Shown: positions 10,760-20,700, counted from the first letter of the stretch. The stretch is 64,000 nucleotides of DNA from Cymbomonas tetramitiformis (GCA_001247695.2 LGRX02027133.1:1-64000); one strand, 5' to 3'. Notes: generated by a model from the letters alone, not told the origin. A program made the numbers and translations.

Positions 10760-12620
10760 AAACTGCTCGGCTGCACACGAGAAAATAAGAAGAAACCCTA
10801 ACTCAAAGGGGACATACCTACAGAAAAAGGGGGGAATATGGGCACATGACGGCAAAACTGGACTAAATTTTTTTGCACAATGCCTACAAATGGTGAAACG
10901 AGAAGGTGAGGTGGAAATGAGCATGAACGGACGACATTGGGCATTTAGCGAATTGCTCCAGGAGCTCTACGTTAAAATAAGAACTTTTGCAAAAACAACC
11001 AAAATGGACAGATATTTTGAGGGGACACTCAAAGGATGTATACAAACAAGTATTGACGAAAACAGAGCTCAGAAATGCAGTAAGGAGGCTATGAGAGGGT
11101 TTCAGTTGTACGTAACGCGTAACAAGGGGGGCAATACGGAAGGAGAAACACATAAGCAAAGGAGGTGCACAGATAATAATGGCCATGGAAATGACATGCA
11201 AGGCACACTAAAGAATAGGGAGCCGATTGAAGCAAACTGCACCGCAATATACGAAAATAAGAGAGGAAACCCTAACCCGGAGGGGACATACCTACAGGAA
11301 AAGGGGGGAAAAGGGGCACATGGCGGCAAAATTGGGCTAAAATATTTTGCACAGTGCCTACAAATGATGAAACGAGGAGGCGAGATGAAAACACGCATGA
11401 ACGAACGACATTGGGCATTTAGCGAATTGCTCCAGGAGCTCTACGTTAAAATACGAACTTTTGTAAAAGTGACCCAAATGGACAGATATTTTAATGGGAC
11501 ACCTAAAGGAAGTGCACAAACAAGTATTGAGGAAAACGGAGCTCAGAAATGCAGTAAGGAGGCTATGAGAGGGCTGCAGTCGTACGTAACGCGTAACACA
11601 GGGGGCAATAAGGAAGGAGGAACATGTGAACAAAGGGGGCGCACAGAGAATAATGGACATGAAAATGACCCACAAGGTACACAGAAGAATGAGGAGTCGA
11701 TTGGAATGACTTACACGGCAATATACGGGAGAATGAGAGGAAACCCTAACCCGGAGGGGATATACCTACAGGAAAAGGGAGGAACAGGGGCACATGACGG
11801 CAAAATTGGACAGAAATATTTTACACAATACCTACAAATGGTGAAACAAAGAGGTGGGATAAAAATAAGCGTGAACGGACGACAATGGGCATTTAGCGAA
11901 TTGCTCCAGAAGCTCTACGTTAAAAAACGAACTTTCGCAAAAACGACCCAAATGGACAAATATTTTGAAGGGACATACACTTAAAAGGCATGCACAACTA
12001 AATATTGAGGAAAACGGAGCCCAAAACTGCAGTAAGGTGGGAGTGAGGAGGCTGAAAGCGTATGTAACGCGTAACGAGGAAAACGATACGGAACGAGAAA
12101 CACAAAAACAAATGAGGTGTATGGGGAATAATTACCACTATAACAACTCACGAGACACACTGAAAAGTGAGAAGCCGATTAAAACAAGCTGCGAGGCTAT
12201 ATGCGAGAAAACGAGAAGAAACCCTAACCCTGAGAAGGTGTACCTACAGGATGAAAGGGGAATGGAAGCACATAAAGGCAAAACCGGACAATTTTTTTTG
12301 CACAATACTTGCAAATAGCGAGATGCAGAAGGGGCATGAAAATGAGTGCGGACGGACGACATTGGACATTAAGCGAATTGTGCTGGATGCAATTCGAAAG
12401 AAAACAAAGTTTTTCAAAAATGGACCTCGGAGCGAAACATTCGCAGGGGGGACCCAAGGGGGGTACACAGAAATATAGGGAAAGGGGCGAGGCTAGAAAA
12501 TGCAGTAAGGAGAGCAAAGGAGGGCCACACACAAGTGTAACGCGTAACAAGGAAAATGACACGAAGGGCAGAGCGCGTGAAAAGTGGCGTAACGAGCGAA
12601 ATGCAAACAATTCACGGGGG
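10760..12620 (+). repeat. Four diverged tandem copies of a ~475-bp unit
   Basis: Landmark words recur with a period of about 475 bp. GTAACGCGTAACA-like words occur at about 11109, 11583, 12063 and 12539. TTAGCGAATTGCTCCAG-like words occur at about 10947, 11420, 11892 and, degenerate, 12369. AAACCCTAACCCGGAGGGG-like words occur near 10795, 11270, 11742 and 12220. The third and fourth copies carry stops in the shared frame. These could be 5' or internal regulatory repeats or intron filler of the element rather than protein. Confidence 0.8.
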
Positions 12621-12662
12621 GAAAGTTGGCAAAAGACGGACCGTACCCACGATAAAGTTGCG

Positions 12663-14567
12663 ATGAATAAAGTAATACTCGTAATTTGCGTTATGACCAC
12701 GGTCCTGACAAGAGGTAACATGAGAGGACGAAAAAGACTGGGCCAAAAGCCAATACAAAATACACAGACAACGGATTGCAAGGAGGCTGGCAAGAGGACG
12801 GAGGCAGCAGGGCGAAATGAGGCACCGGCAAGGAAACGTGCTGAGCGTGATACACAGACGAAGAGCATGGCGACAGCAGAGACAACCCTACAGAGAGCTG
12901 AAATAAGTGAGGGTGGGGAAGGGTTGCCAAGAAGGAAGGATAATAGAAACCATGAAACAATACCGCAAAGACCCACAAGGGGCCCCAGGTGGCTCGTCAC
13001 AGAGGAAGAGGGGGAACAAAGAGAGAGCTTCAGAAGGAGCTTCACATATTACCTGAGAGCGAACCGAAGGGAGCATGCATATGCATACAAACGAGGAAGG
13101 AGATACTGGAGGGAACACGAGATGGGGAAAACATGCAGGTGGGTACAACGCACCAAATATGACAGGCCACAACTGGTGAGAAGCAGGCAGGCGGTGAGGC
13201 AGGAGACAGAGGAAAAAAACCAAGATACGTGGATGCGAAGACACGGAGAGGTGCGCCGCATGACAGGCGAGATGCGCCGCATAGCAAAGATGGAAGGGGC
13301 CCAACTGATGGCTATGCACGTGACACTAGATGCGCTAAGCATGCTGGTTGAACAAACGCAGAAGGCACAACAAGTAATAAAAACCCCACAACAAAAAGCT
13401 ACACAACGGCACCCTAATGAATTGGTACATACCATTGGAGAGGGCACGGCAGTAACACACGAGGAAACCCTTGGCACGAGACTCAGCCAGCAGGAGGCCC
13501 TGAAAGAAAAGGATAAGGGGAAGGACGCCACAGCGCCACAACAGCCCTCCCATATTGGGGGAGGGACACGCCCGGCCAAGGGAATGGAAGGGCAGTACCC
13601 TAGAAACTCTGTCACGCAGGGGATATTTGCAGAGGATGGAAAGCTGAATATGTACCAAGTGGACCTCGCACTTGAGAAACTGGAGGAAAACCCCCCGGGG
13701 TCAACAACTATACAGGAGATACTAAGACTACTGAGGGGAAACGACGGAAGATTCCTAGAAATGATAAAAGGAAAAGTCACAAACAGGGGCGGCACACAAA
13801 TACCCGTAATAGGCAACGGACACTGGTTGCTACTAATGATAGGAGTCTGCGGCACGGGGAATAACCGCACGCTGCAGGCCTATGTATACGACTCTATGGG
13901 CGTAGAAAAGCACACGCGAAAGAAAACCGCCTCGAGGCAAATGGGGATGACGGAGGAACTACAAACAACAATAAACGGATGGGCAAAAGATAACAAGGAA
14001 GCGATGGGATGCCAAGAAGCCAGGGCCACGCTAATGTACGACAAGCACCAATATGACGCATACAACTGCGGTGTCTGGGTAATATACATTGCGGAATTGT
14101 GGCAAGCGCCAGGGGACCACTGGGGCCATGAGCGGAACAGAAAGCTGAAACCTGAGTATGTGCAACCAAGGAAAACAGGAGAGCTGGAGAAATACACCAG
14201 AAGCACAAAGGCAATGTCGGAAATAAGAAACTGGCCAACGCAGATAAAGGCGCTACACGAGGCAGGGAACAGCCTGAGGGACATAATGCAACTGATGTCC
14301 ATGTACCCGCTGGCCAACCAAAAGAAACACTTCGAGGAGGCAGGGGTGGAATGGACGGAACAGGAGAAGGAAGCCCTGGGTATAGGAGGAGTGGACCATG
14401 AGTGGGAAGAAGATGACATGATGGGGGAATGGACCCCACAAGCAAGTGCCGGAGAAGGGCTGATACAGCTGGACGAACGCAAATGGGCAAAACAGGAGGA
14501 CCCGATGGAGGCGCCTGACCGGGAAGGAACCCACGCACCTACCAGGATACTGGCCAGTAGACAGTAA
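12663..14567 (+). CDS. Ulp1/C48-like cysteine protease of the element
   Basis: The frame is open from the repeats. The first reasonable ATG is at 12663 (MNKVILVICVMTT), giving a hydrophobic N-terminus followed by a long basic region. The C-terminal third has the catalytic pattern of C48 (Ulp1/SENP-type) peptidases: His in GNGHWLLLMIG (codon 13821), Asp in YVYDSMG (codon 13890) and Cys in YNCGVWV (codon 14067), in the right order and spacing. Such proteases process SUMO-like conjugates in cells and occur in many transposons and large DNA viruses, where they may cut the polyprotein. The frame ends at a single TAA (14565-14567) and stays open in the same phase downstream, so this may be the N-terminal part of one polyprotein. 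Confidence 0.75.
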   Translation: MNKVILVICVMTTVLTRGNMRGRKRLGQKPIQNTQTTDCKEAGKRTEAAGRNEAPARKRAERDTQTKSMATAETTLQRAEISEGGEGLPRRKDNRNHETIPQRPTRGPRWLVTEEEGEQRESFRRSFTYYLRANRREHAYAYKRGRRYWREHEMGKTCRWVQRTKYDRPQLVRSRQAVRQETEEKNQDTWMRRHGEVRRMTGEMRRIAKMEGAQLMAMHVTLDALSMLVEQTQKAQQVIKTPQQKATQRHPNELVHTIGEGTAVTHEETLGTRLSQQEALKEKDKGKDATAPQQPSHIGGGTRPAKGMEGQYPRNSVTQGIFAEDGKLNMYQVDLALEKLEENPPGSTTIQEILRLLRGNDGRFLEMIKGKVTNRGGTQIPVIGNGHWLLLMIGVCGTGNNRTLQAYVYDSMGVEKHTRKKTASRQMGMTEELQTTINGWAKDNKEAMGCQEARATLMYDKHQYDAYNCGVWVIYIAELWQAPGDHWGHERNRKLKPEYVQPRKTGELEKYTRSTKAMSEIRNWPTQIKALHEAGNSLRDIMQLMSMYPLANQKKHFEEAGVEWTEQEKEALGIGGVDHEWEEDDMMGEWTPQASAGEGLIQLDERKWAKQEDPMEAPDREGTHAPTRILASRQ

Positions 14568-17500
14568 CTGGACAACCCTGCAGACCCAGACTCGAAAGTA
14601 ATACAATACGAAACTCAGTGGACGGACAGTGAAGGGAACGTGCTGAGCACGTGGAGCACTGAAGAGACAATTAGAAAACACATACCGGAACACAACCCCA
14701 CAGGGAACCGAAGATGGGAAGAACTGGTGGAGGAATGGGAAGGGACCAAACAGGATGAAAGGACCAAAAGCGGGCCCGTGAGTGAAATACTAGCAGGCAA
14801 GCCGAGAAGCGAGCAAAGGTACTGGAAGGAGGTCACCCACTTGACGATAACCACGGGGGAAACAAACCCAGACCAAGACATTAAACAAACACCGAACACA
14901 AAAAACAGGCAGCTGCGTACTGAAGGCGACACTACCTACTGTTATGAACCCAACGGAGGTCTGATAGGCACCCTCAGCACGGTAAAAGTCAGGGAACTAT
15001 ATAACAGATATACCAGAGAGGTGGGAGATGGAGCGGTGCAATGCCCGACAGGGAAACAGCTGGCCAAAAGGCTGAAATTGAAACTGGAGCATAAAATACA
15101 TGTTGACACGTTTGAGGAGGAAATTGCGCAGCTACTCATAAGATACTCCAGCAAGGCAGAAATGAAGCACAGAAAACGAAACCTGCAGAACCACTGGACC
15201 CTTCCCCCAGAAATGATGGAGGCGGTCCAAGCAGCTACGGGGGCCAGGACAGAAGTATTTGCCTCTCCACTCAACGTACATAAAAACACTAAGACATATT
15301 ACTCGCAATACCCGAGAGACTCGGTCTTCGGGGCTGCTGGTTCAGCCTGGGAGGCGCAATGGGGGCAACTGGGGGCATACCAATTCAACCCGGAATACAC
15401 GGCCGAAGACCTCCACAGGGCACTAAAGATGGCGATAAACGCTACAAAAACAGCCAAACCCGTCCTAGGGGTGGGAATATACCCTACGTATGCAAAGAGT
15501 CCGTACAGAAAACTACTAAACAAGCACATGGGATACAGGGTACACGAGTTACTCGAAGTGAAGGAGGGGCAGTTTACCTTCCTACCACCGGACCATTGGA
15601 TGCAAGACAACCTACAAAAGCCCAAGCAGTGTAACTGGAACATGAGGATATTGGTAGTTGCAAATGCGGCGGGATGGAGGAAATTCTGCCCAAATGCGGT
15701 GAGAACACACGACATATTCAAGGCCCTTCTCAGATGCCCACAAAGCAAGGTCAGGACGGTAGGGAGGGCATGTTACATACACAGGCCTCTCACACTCAGG
15801 GACACGGGCAGACAGCCCAGGTCGATTACGGAATGGGAGAAAGACTGCGTCATAGACCCGTCCCCATGGACGAGTCATGAACTGCCCGTACTGCGCGCAT
15901 TACCAGGAGAACAAGTGGAGAACCATGTAGAAGAGATTATTGACCGCTGGATGGAAGACAGGGGGAGGGAAGGTGAACCCAGGGGAGGGGACAGGGGACC
16001 CAGACCCTCAACGATGGATGTCTTGGGGGCCAACACCACGTGGAGTAGGGAAGAAATAAGTAGAGATGCACTTAGAAGGTGGGCGCTGCAATTCGCGAAC
16101 CCAAAAGCGGAAGAAGGGGACATGGAAGGGGACCAGTGGTCACAGCGGGAACGGGGTGAAACTGAGGAAGTAGAACCACAGCCTGAGAGTCAGTGGGACA
16201 ACAACGGAAAAGGATACCCAGAACCTGACAGAAGATTCAACAGGAATGAAATGGTCTACACAGACGGAAGCCAGAGAAAAGTCAAAAGAGAAAATGGGGA
16301 ACAGGAGGAGGTAACCGCTGCGGGAGTATGGGACCCAAGAGGGGGGCAGAATGCGGAATACATGCAAAGATGGCAGGGCCACTGCCAAACGGTCAACAGG
16401 GCGGAGCTGACAGCCATATATATGGCACTAATGCTGGAGGCCAATACCGGCAACACAGAGGTAAACATATGCACAGACAGCTTGACCTCGCTTTACCAAA
16501 TACAAAACATGAAAAGAAGGCCCCATGTGTTGGAGAAGCATGTGCACAGGGATATACTCTGGAAAATAATGAAACAAATACAAACGCTCAACGGGGAAGG
16601 GACCAAGGTGGCACTATATAAAGTCAAAGCACATGTGGGGATACACGGAAATGAAAAGGCTGATGAGGTGGCAAGAAAGGCCTGTGTTGAGGGAGAGTAT
16701 GGCTTCAACCACGACAACACTGACACGGTGAAATTACTTGCCGTATGCGAGGCCACAGGAAGGCAATTGGAAGGTCACCAGGCAGTACTTAACCACGTAA
16801 CAAAACGAGTACGGGAGGCAAAAATGACGGGGAAAACGAACATAATACAAAGACTGAAAAGGAAGCTAGAGACTGGACCAGAGGAATGGGAAACCAAAAG
16901 ACAACGCATTGAAAGAATGGAAGCTGAGCGAGCAAGAAGAAACGGAGAGCTGGAGGAACCAGGGGCTGAAGAGGGAACTGGGGAAGACACATGGCCGGAA
17001 GAACTAGACATGCAGACACAGGAAGAAGAAATAGAGATTCTGCGAATGGAACAGGAAGAGGAAGCACTGATTGAGGCACAGGGAGTATGGGCAACACCAC
17101 AGGAGGGTGACGGAAACATGCCCCTGTCGACGGGGAAGGAAGCAGGGATGCACGAGCAGGAAGAAGACAGGGGGATAGAGGAGGAAGAAACAAGGTTGAA
17201 CCAAGAGGAGGGAGTGACACTTGTGCGGGGGCCTCCACAGGGAGTTGATGAGCCACTGGATGCCCAACAGCATGCCGAGCTGCGGGAAACGCGGGGGACA
17301 GGGCCACCAGAAACCCGGGACATAAACATGGAGACACAACAGGAGGAAGAAGAAGAGCTGGCTGCAATGGCCCAACAACAAGAGGAGGCACAGGAGGAAC
17401 TGGTGACAATGCACGAAATGGCACAGCAGCAGGCGGTAGCACAAAGGGAAGCACGACTCGCAGGGGAATGGAGGAGGGCCTCGATGGGAAAGATAAGGGT

Positions 17501-18413
17501 AGCAGTACAGGAGACGCCGGAGAAATACATGCAACACCTGAAAGGGGACACAGCCATGCATAAACTCTCCAACGAGTACTGGGAAAAGGGGAACGAATAC
17601 CTGAATGAACATGATGTGACAGTCCTATTAAGATGTAGAGCGAACAAATTGCCGGCGGGCCCCTATAAAAAGTGGAGAAGAGGGATGCGGACACAAAAGT
17701 GTAAATGTTGCGGGATGCCTGGGCAGGTGAATGCAGGGGGTTTCATACGCACGGCCCATGTACTAGGGGGATGTACGGAAAGGGAAATAAGGAACATGGT
17801 AATAAGCAGGTCGGACGAGACCACCAAAATGATAGCAATGGGTATGAATAAAGGCAGAAAAGGGGGATGCATAATAAGGACCCATGCGGGGAGGAAAGGG
17901 TCAGGGATGAATGCAGGCAGACCAATAGAAGACTTCCTACTCACAAGAGGGCAATGCAGAATGGATGGGAGGAACCACCCGGCACCGGAACATAGAAAGG
18001 ACACCATACCGCACTTTGTGGACATAGTAATGCTAGAAGGAACCGAGAAAGGGAATAAGCAGCCGGGGTACACACACCAACAAGCAATGGCGGATGCCGG
18101 GCATATACACCTAATTGAGGTAACCTATACGGATGAAATGAGCTGGGAAGAGGCACTAAAAACGAAGTATACGAAGTATGCACCATTGGTAAAGCTACTA
18201 GAATTGTACGGGTACAAGGTGACGCTACATGTGATGGTATTCGGGAACACGGGTACGATATATGAACACACGGAGAAGATTCTGACCAAACACCTAGGAT
18301 TCGACAAACAGGAAGCACTACACCTGCTCAGAAAGATACATGACCTTGCTACGGGATATGCAGTTAGCCTTAACAGACTATATAGGAAAAAGGTGGACAC
18401 CGAACCGGATTAA
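14568..18413 (+). CDS. PCIF1-like MTase / RNase H / restriction-like endonuclease
   Basis: This 1,281-codon frame is in phase with the protease frame, across one TAA. Domain 1 (about 15180-15800) resembles the PCIF1 family: EVFASPLN, then FGAAGS, then a motif-IV position reading NPEY at codon 15387, where the family has NPPF. Domain 2 (about 16250-16690) is RNase HI, with YTDGS, NRAELTAIYMA, ICTDSL and VKAHVGIHGNEKADEVARKA giving the acidic set and the His. A Glu/Gln-rich coiled-coil linker follows (about 16900-17480). Domain 3 (17698-18400) has a Cys/His knuckle (KCKCCG then TAHVLGGC) and an R2-type PD-(D/E)xK endonuclease pattern: HFVDIVML, HLIEVTYTDE and KTKYTKYAPLVKLL. PCIF1 proteins methylate cap-adjacent adenosine. 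Here the altered motif makes activity uncertain. No reverse transcriptase is visible. Confidence 0.75.
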   Translation: MDNPADPDSKVIQYETQWTDSEGNVLSTWSTEETIRKHIPEHNPTGNRRWEELVEEWEGTKQDERTKSGPVSEILAGKPRSEQRYWKEVTHLTITTGETNPDQDIKQTPNTKNRQLRTEGDTTYCYEPNGGLIGTLSTVKVRELYNRYTREVGDGAVQCPTGKQLAKRLKLKLEHKIHVDTFEEEIAQLLIRYSSKAEMKHRKRNLQNHWTLPPEMMEAVQAATGARTEVFASPLNVHKNTKTYYSQYPRDSVFGAAGSAWEAQWGQLGAYQFNPEYTAEDLHRALKMAINATKTAKPVLGVGIYPTYAKSPYRKLLNKHMGYRVHELLEVKEGQFTFLPPDHWMQDNLQKPKQCNWNMRILVVANAAGWRKFCPNAVRTHDIFKALLRCPQSKVRTVGRACYIHRPLTLRDTGRQPRSITEWEKDCVIDPSPWTSHELPVLRALPGEQVENHVEEIIDRWMEDRGREGEPRGGDRGPRPSTMDVLGANTTWSREEISRDALRRWALQFANPKAEEGDMEGDQWSQRERGETEEVEPQPESQWDNNGKGYPEPDRRFNRNEMVYTDGSQRKVKRENGEQEEVTAAGVWDPRGGQNAEYMQRWQGHCQTVNRAELTAIYMALMLEANTGNTEVNICTDSLTSLYQIQNMKRRPHVLEKHVHRDILWKIMKQIQTLNGEGTKVALYKVKAHVGIHGNEKADEVARKACVEGEYGFNHDNTDTVKLLAVCEATGRQLEGHQAVLNHVTKRVREAKMTGKTNIIQRLKRKLETGPEEWETKRQRIERMEAERARRNGELEEPGAEEGTGEDTWPEELDMQTQEEEIEILRMEQEEEALIEAQGVWATPQEGDGNMPLSTGKEAGMHEQEEDRGIEEEETRLNQEEGVTLVRGPPQGVDEPLDAQQHAELRETRGTGPPETRDINMETQQEEEEELAAMAQQQEEAQEELVTMHEMAQQQAVAQREARLAGEWRRASMGKIRVAVQETPEKYMQHLKGDTAMHKLSNEYWEKGNEYLNEHDVTVLLRCRANKLPAGPYKKWRRGMRTQKCKCCGMPGQVNAGGFIRTAHVLGGCTEREIRNMVISRSDETTKMIAMGMNKGRKGGCIIRTHAGRKGSGMNAGRPIEDFLLTRGQCRMDGRNHPAPEHRKDTIPHFVDIVMLEGTEKGNKQPGYTHQQAMADAGHIHLIEVTYTDEMSWEEALKTKYTKYAPLVKLLELYGYKVTLHVMVFGNTGTIYEHTEKILTKHLGFDKQEALHLLRKIHDLATGYAVSLNRLYRKKVDTEPD

Positions 18414-18455
18414 GAGAAAGGATGGGAGAAGAGTCATGGGGACTCACAAAGCCCC

Positions 18456-18498
18456 ACACCCCGAAAAAGGGTGTCTCTTTTTCTTTTTCTTTTTCTTT
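18456..18498 (+). other. 3'-terminal hairpin and (CTTTTT)n tail
   Basis: ACACCC (18456-18461) and GGGTGT (18469-18474) can pair around the loop CGAAAAA. They are followed by repeats of CTTTTT up to the target-site duplication. A 3' stem-loop plus microsatellite tail is what many non-LTR retrotransposons use for template recognition. Confidence 0.7.
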
Positions 18499-18511
18499 CT
18501 GGATTGGTTGG
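18499..18511 (+). repeat. Target-site duplication, right copy
   Basis: An exact copy of the 13 bases at 7451-7463. Removing the element and one copy rejoins the viral frame without a phase change. Confidence 0.88.
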
Positions 18512-19163
18512 TTACAATATGATGAAAGACGTAGGTCCCAATGTGGACAGACAAATTCACACTGCGACGATGTTTCAAATGTCAGGTTTTAGACCGGTTA
18601 TGATGCAACAGCTACCATGTAAAACAATCAATGACATCACATATCCACCATTTAGGATAAGCAACGTTCATCCTCTGGCTGGATACAAATCTTATACTTT
18701 AGGACATGGTGAAAAGCTTTCTCAAAAGATGGAAATGTTCCATTTCCCGATGAATTTCGGAAATGAATTGAATGCCAAAACATTAACATACACGAACACC
18801 ACATTCCGAACAGTAATCAGAGATGGAACACTGATACAATTAACAAAGGATGACGCACAAAATCAGATTATCTTAGGTGCTGGTAACACAATTGTTCGGT
18901 TGCCGGAATGTGTACCTGCTATCAAGGGTAAAATGTTTACAATTTATAACGGGACGGCTGCTTCCGGTCAAGGGGTTATTGTTCAGAAGTTTGCGGGTGA
19001 CAGAATACATGGATATTCAGACACAACTAACGGCGATATCCTTTTAGAAAATGGTACACCAAACGGTAATACTATAACAAGCGTTACGCTGATTGCATCA
19101 GGCGAAAGGACGTATCAACCAGGTTCAACTACCATTGTTGACATTCCAGGAATTTCAAATTGA
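18512..19163 (+). pseudogene. PLV fibre-like gene, 5' end split off by the 11-kb element
   Basis: The ATG and first codons are at 7438-7463, right after the capsid gene. The remaining ~217 codons are here, in phase across the target-site duplication. The rest of the frame is free of stops up to 19163. The C-terminal part (from about codon 125) reads like tail-fibre or penton-associated proteins: repeating beta-strand units with NTIVRLPECVPAIKGKMF and IVQKFAGDRIHGY-type segments. I cannot name a family. Its position directly downstream of the capsid gene fits a viral structural operon. It is a pseudogene only because of the insertion. Confidence 0.65.
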
Positions 19164-19197
19164 TATGTGATTTCAACATCTTATCGGAATACGGCAT

Positions 19198-19221
19198 AAA
19201 ATATAAAAAGTATAATATACA
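19198..19221 (+). promoter_or_regulatory. AT-rich TATA-like region before the large fibre gene
   Basis: AAATATAAAAAGTATAATAT lies immediately upstream of the ATG at 19222, in the only gap between two viral frames. It fits an AT-rich late-type viral promoter, but nothing else supports it. Confidence 0.3.
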
Positions 19222-20700
19222 ATGTCAGCTTTCGGTTCAAATCTAATAGTGAAAGAAATTAACAGTAGACCATTTGTAAATGGCACGGGTCCAGCCGATA
19301 CTCTAACGTGCGATACCGTTGTGTGTCAAACTACAGGCAGCGTAGACTCGCCGTTAGAGACGATGCATATCGGCTCGGACATACGCTACCAGAACGATAT
19401 CAAATTCATAGATACTCAAGACCCATTGAATGAACGAGAACAAATGTCCTTGTTGACAGATGGGTCGCTAAAAGTACACACATCAATCAAATTCAACGAC
19501 TTCGTGTTGAACAACCCGGTTTCCAGATCACGATTGTCAGCAGGTCTCGATGACCTCGATGCTTCTTTCGAGATTAAAAGCTTAGACCCTGTTGAAGAAA
19601 CACGAGTCTCATTTGGGGAAACCGGTATTAATGAAATTACATGTATGCAAACGACAATCAATATAGAGCCACTCGGCAGTGGCCTATTAATCAACGACGG
19701 TCCACTCGTGCTCAACAGCGGTGACATTACATGGACTGCAGGCAAATGCCGCGGGGACGGAAGTCTGTTGACCAACCTCCCTTCAGGTGCAAATCGGAAT
19801 CTACAATCAATGACTGACAAAGGAAGCACTACCACAAACAGTATTACTGCATCAGCATTTGTTGGTAATGGTTCTCAATTGGCGGGGGTACCCCTTCAGC
19901 CTGATACTTCCACACTTCAGGATGTAACAAACAGAGGAGCCATTAGCGATGTTACTGATATTTCATATAGCGGTACGGGTACGATGAATGTATCTCAAGA
20001 GACATAAACCGGAAATAATCTTAGAATTGAAAGTGGCTCTGGTGGTTTCGGTAAAATATCAATTGGAGAACAAACTCAAGGATTTGTTAATTGCGACCAC
20101 ATTGGAGACCGTTCTATAGCAATCGGCCGCAATGCATTATCTATTAACAATACAACAAGTAATGATACGATTGCGATTGGTTCCGGTTCGTGTAATAGTA
20201 ATTGTGGTGACTATGTCGTGTCTATTGGCGACGACTGTGGTCAGGTTAACTGCAAAGATGCAGCAGTGAACATCGGAAAATATGCAGGTGAATATACAGC
20301 CGGTGAAAGTTCCATAAACATAGGTGCTTTGGCTGCACGGAGCTCTACTCAAAGTGCTGTAAACACCGATAATACAATCGTTTTGAACGCGAGCGGGGTT
20401 AAATTGAACGCCGGTGTCGCAAGTAGTTGCTATATCAGACCTATCAGGGCCAGTCCTGATGTGGGTTCAGAAAGTCTACAATTGTATTACGATTCAGCAT
20501 CAAACGAAGTTAGAAGTGGAGCAATACTTCAAGGCTCCGTAGGTACGCTCGCGCAAGTGGTCGCAAATGGCGATACAGCTTCAAATATCAATCTTAATGG
20601 GGACTTAGATGCAGCTGGCATCATTCTATCCAATTCATTAAATTACGCTTATCCAAGTTCAACCGGCTCACTCACACTAACGGGTGTTCCTTTGACGCTC
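19222..20700 (+). pseudogene. PLV large fibre/adhesin-like protein with one in-frame stop
   Basis: The ATG at 19222 (MSAFGSNLIVKEIN) opens a frame that runs to 20862, apart from a single TAA at 20005-20007. The N-terminal part has beta-strand repeats (NRNLQSMTDKGSTTTN, then LQDVTNRGAISDV). The middle resembles trimeric adhesin head repeats (SIAIGRNAL, TIAIGSGS, VNIGKYAG, INIGALAA). The end has RPIRASPDVGSESLQLYYD, a pattern common in fibre proteins of large algal viruses. Viral character fades near 20700, which I take as the right edge of the viral fragment. It is a surface fibre by analogy only. Confidence 0.6.

Larger units (their letters stand above)
7464..18498 (+). mobile_element. 11-kb RT-less retroelement-like transposon in a PLV gene
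   Basis: The element spans 11,035 bp between exact 13-bp direct repeats. From 5' to 3' it has a leader, an ORF1-like protein (7865-9818), four diverged repeats of about 475 bp (10760-12620), a Ulp1-type protease, a PCIF1-like methyltransferase domain, RNase H, an acidic coiled-coil linker, a Cys/His knuckle and an R2-type restriction-like endonuclease, then a 3' hairpin and a (CTTTTT)n tail. A variable-length target-site duplication and a microsatellite tail are hallmarks of non-LTR retrotransposons, and C-terminal restriction-like endonucleases occur in R2-like and Dualen/RandI-like families. No YxDD-type reverse transcriptase motif or fingers/palm-like segment is visible in any long frame. 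It may be a non-autonomous derivative mobilised in trans, or a new class. Confidence 0.85.

Noticed and set aside
16775..17694. Minus-strand Ser/Pro-rich frames of 290 and 301 residues
   Set aside because: They mirror the Glu/Gln-rich linker of the plus-strand protein. The opposite strand of purine-rich codons lacks stops.
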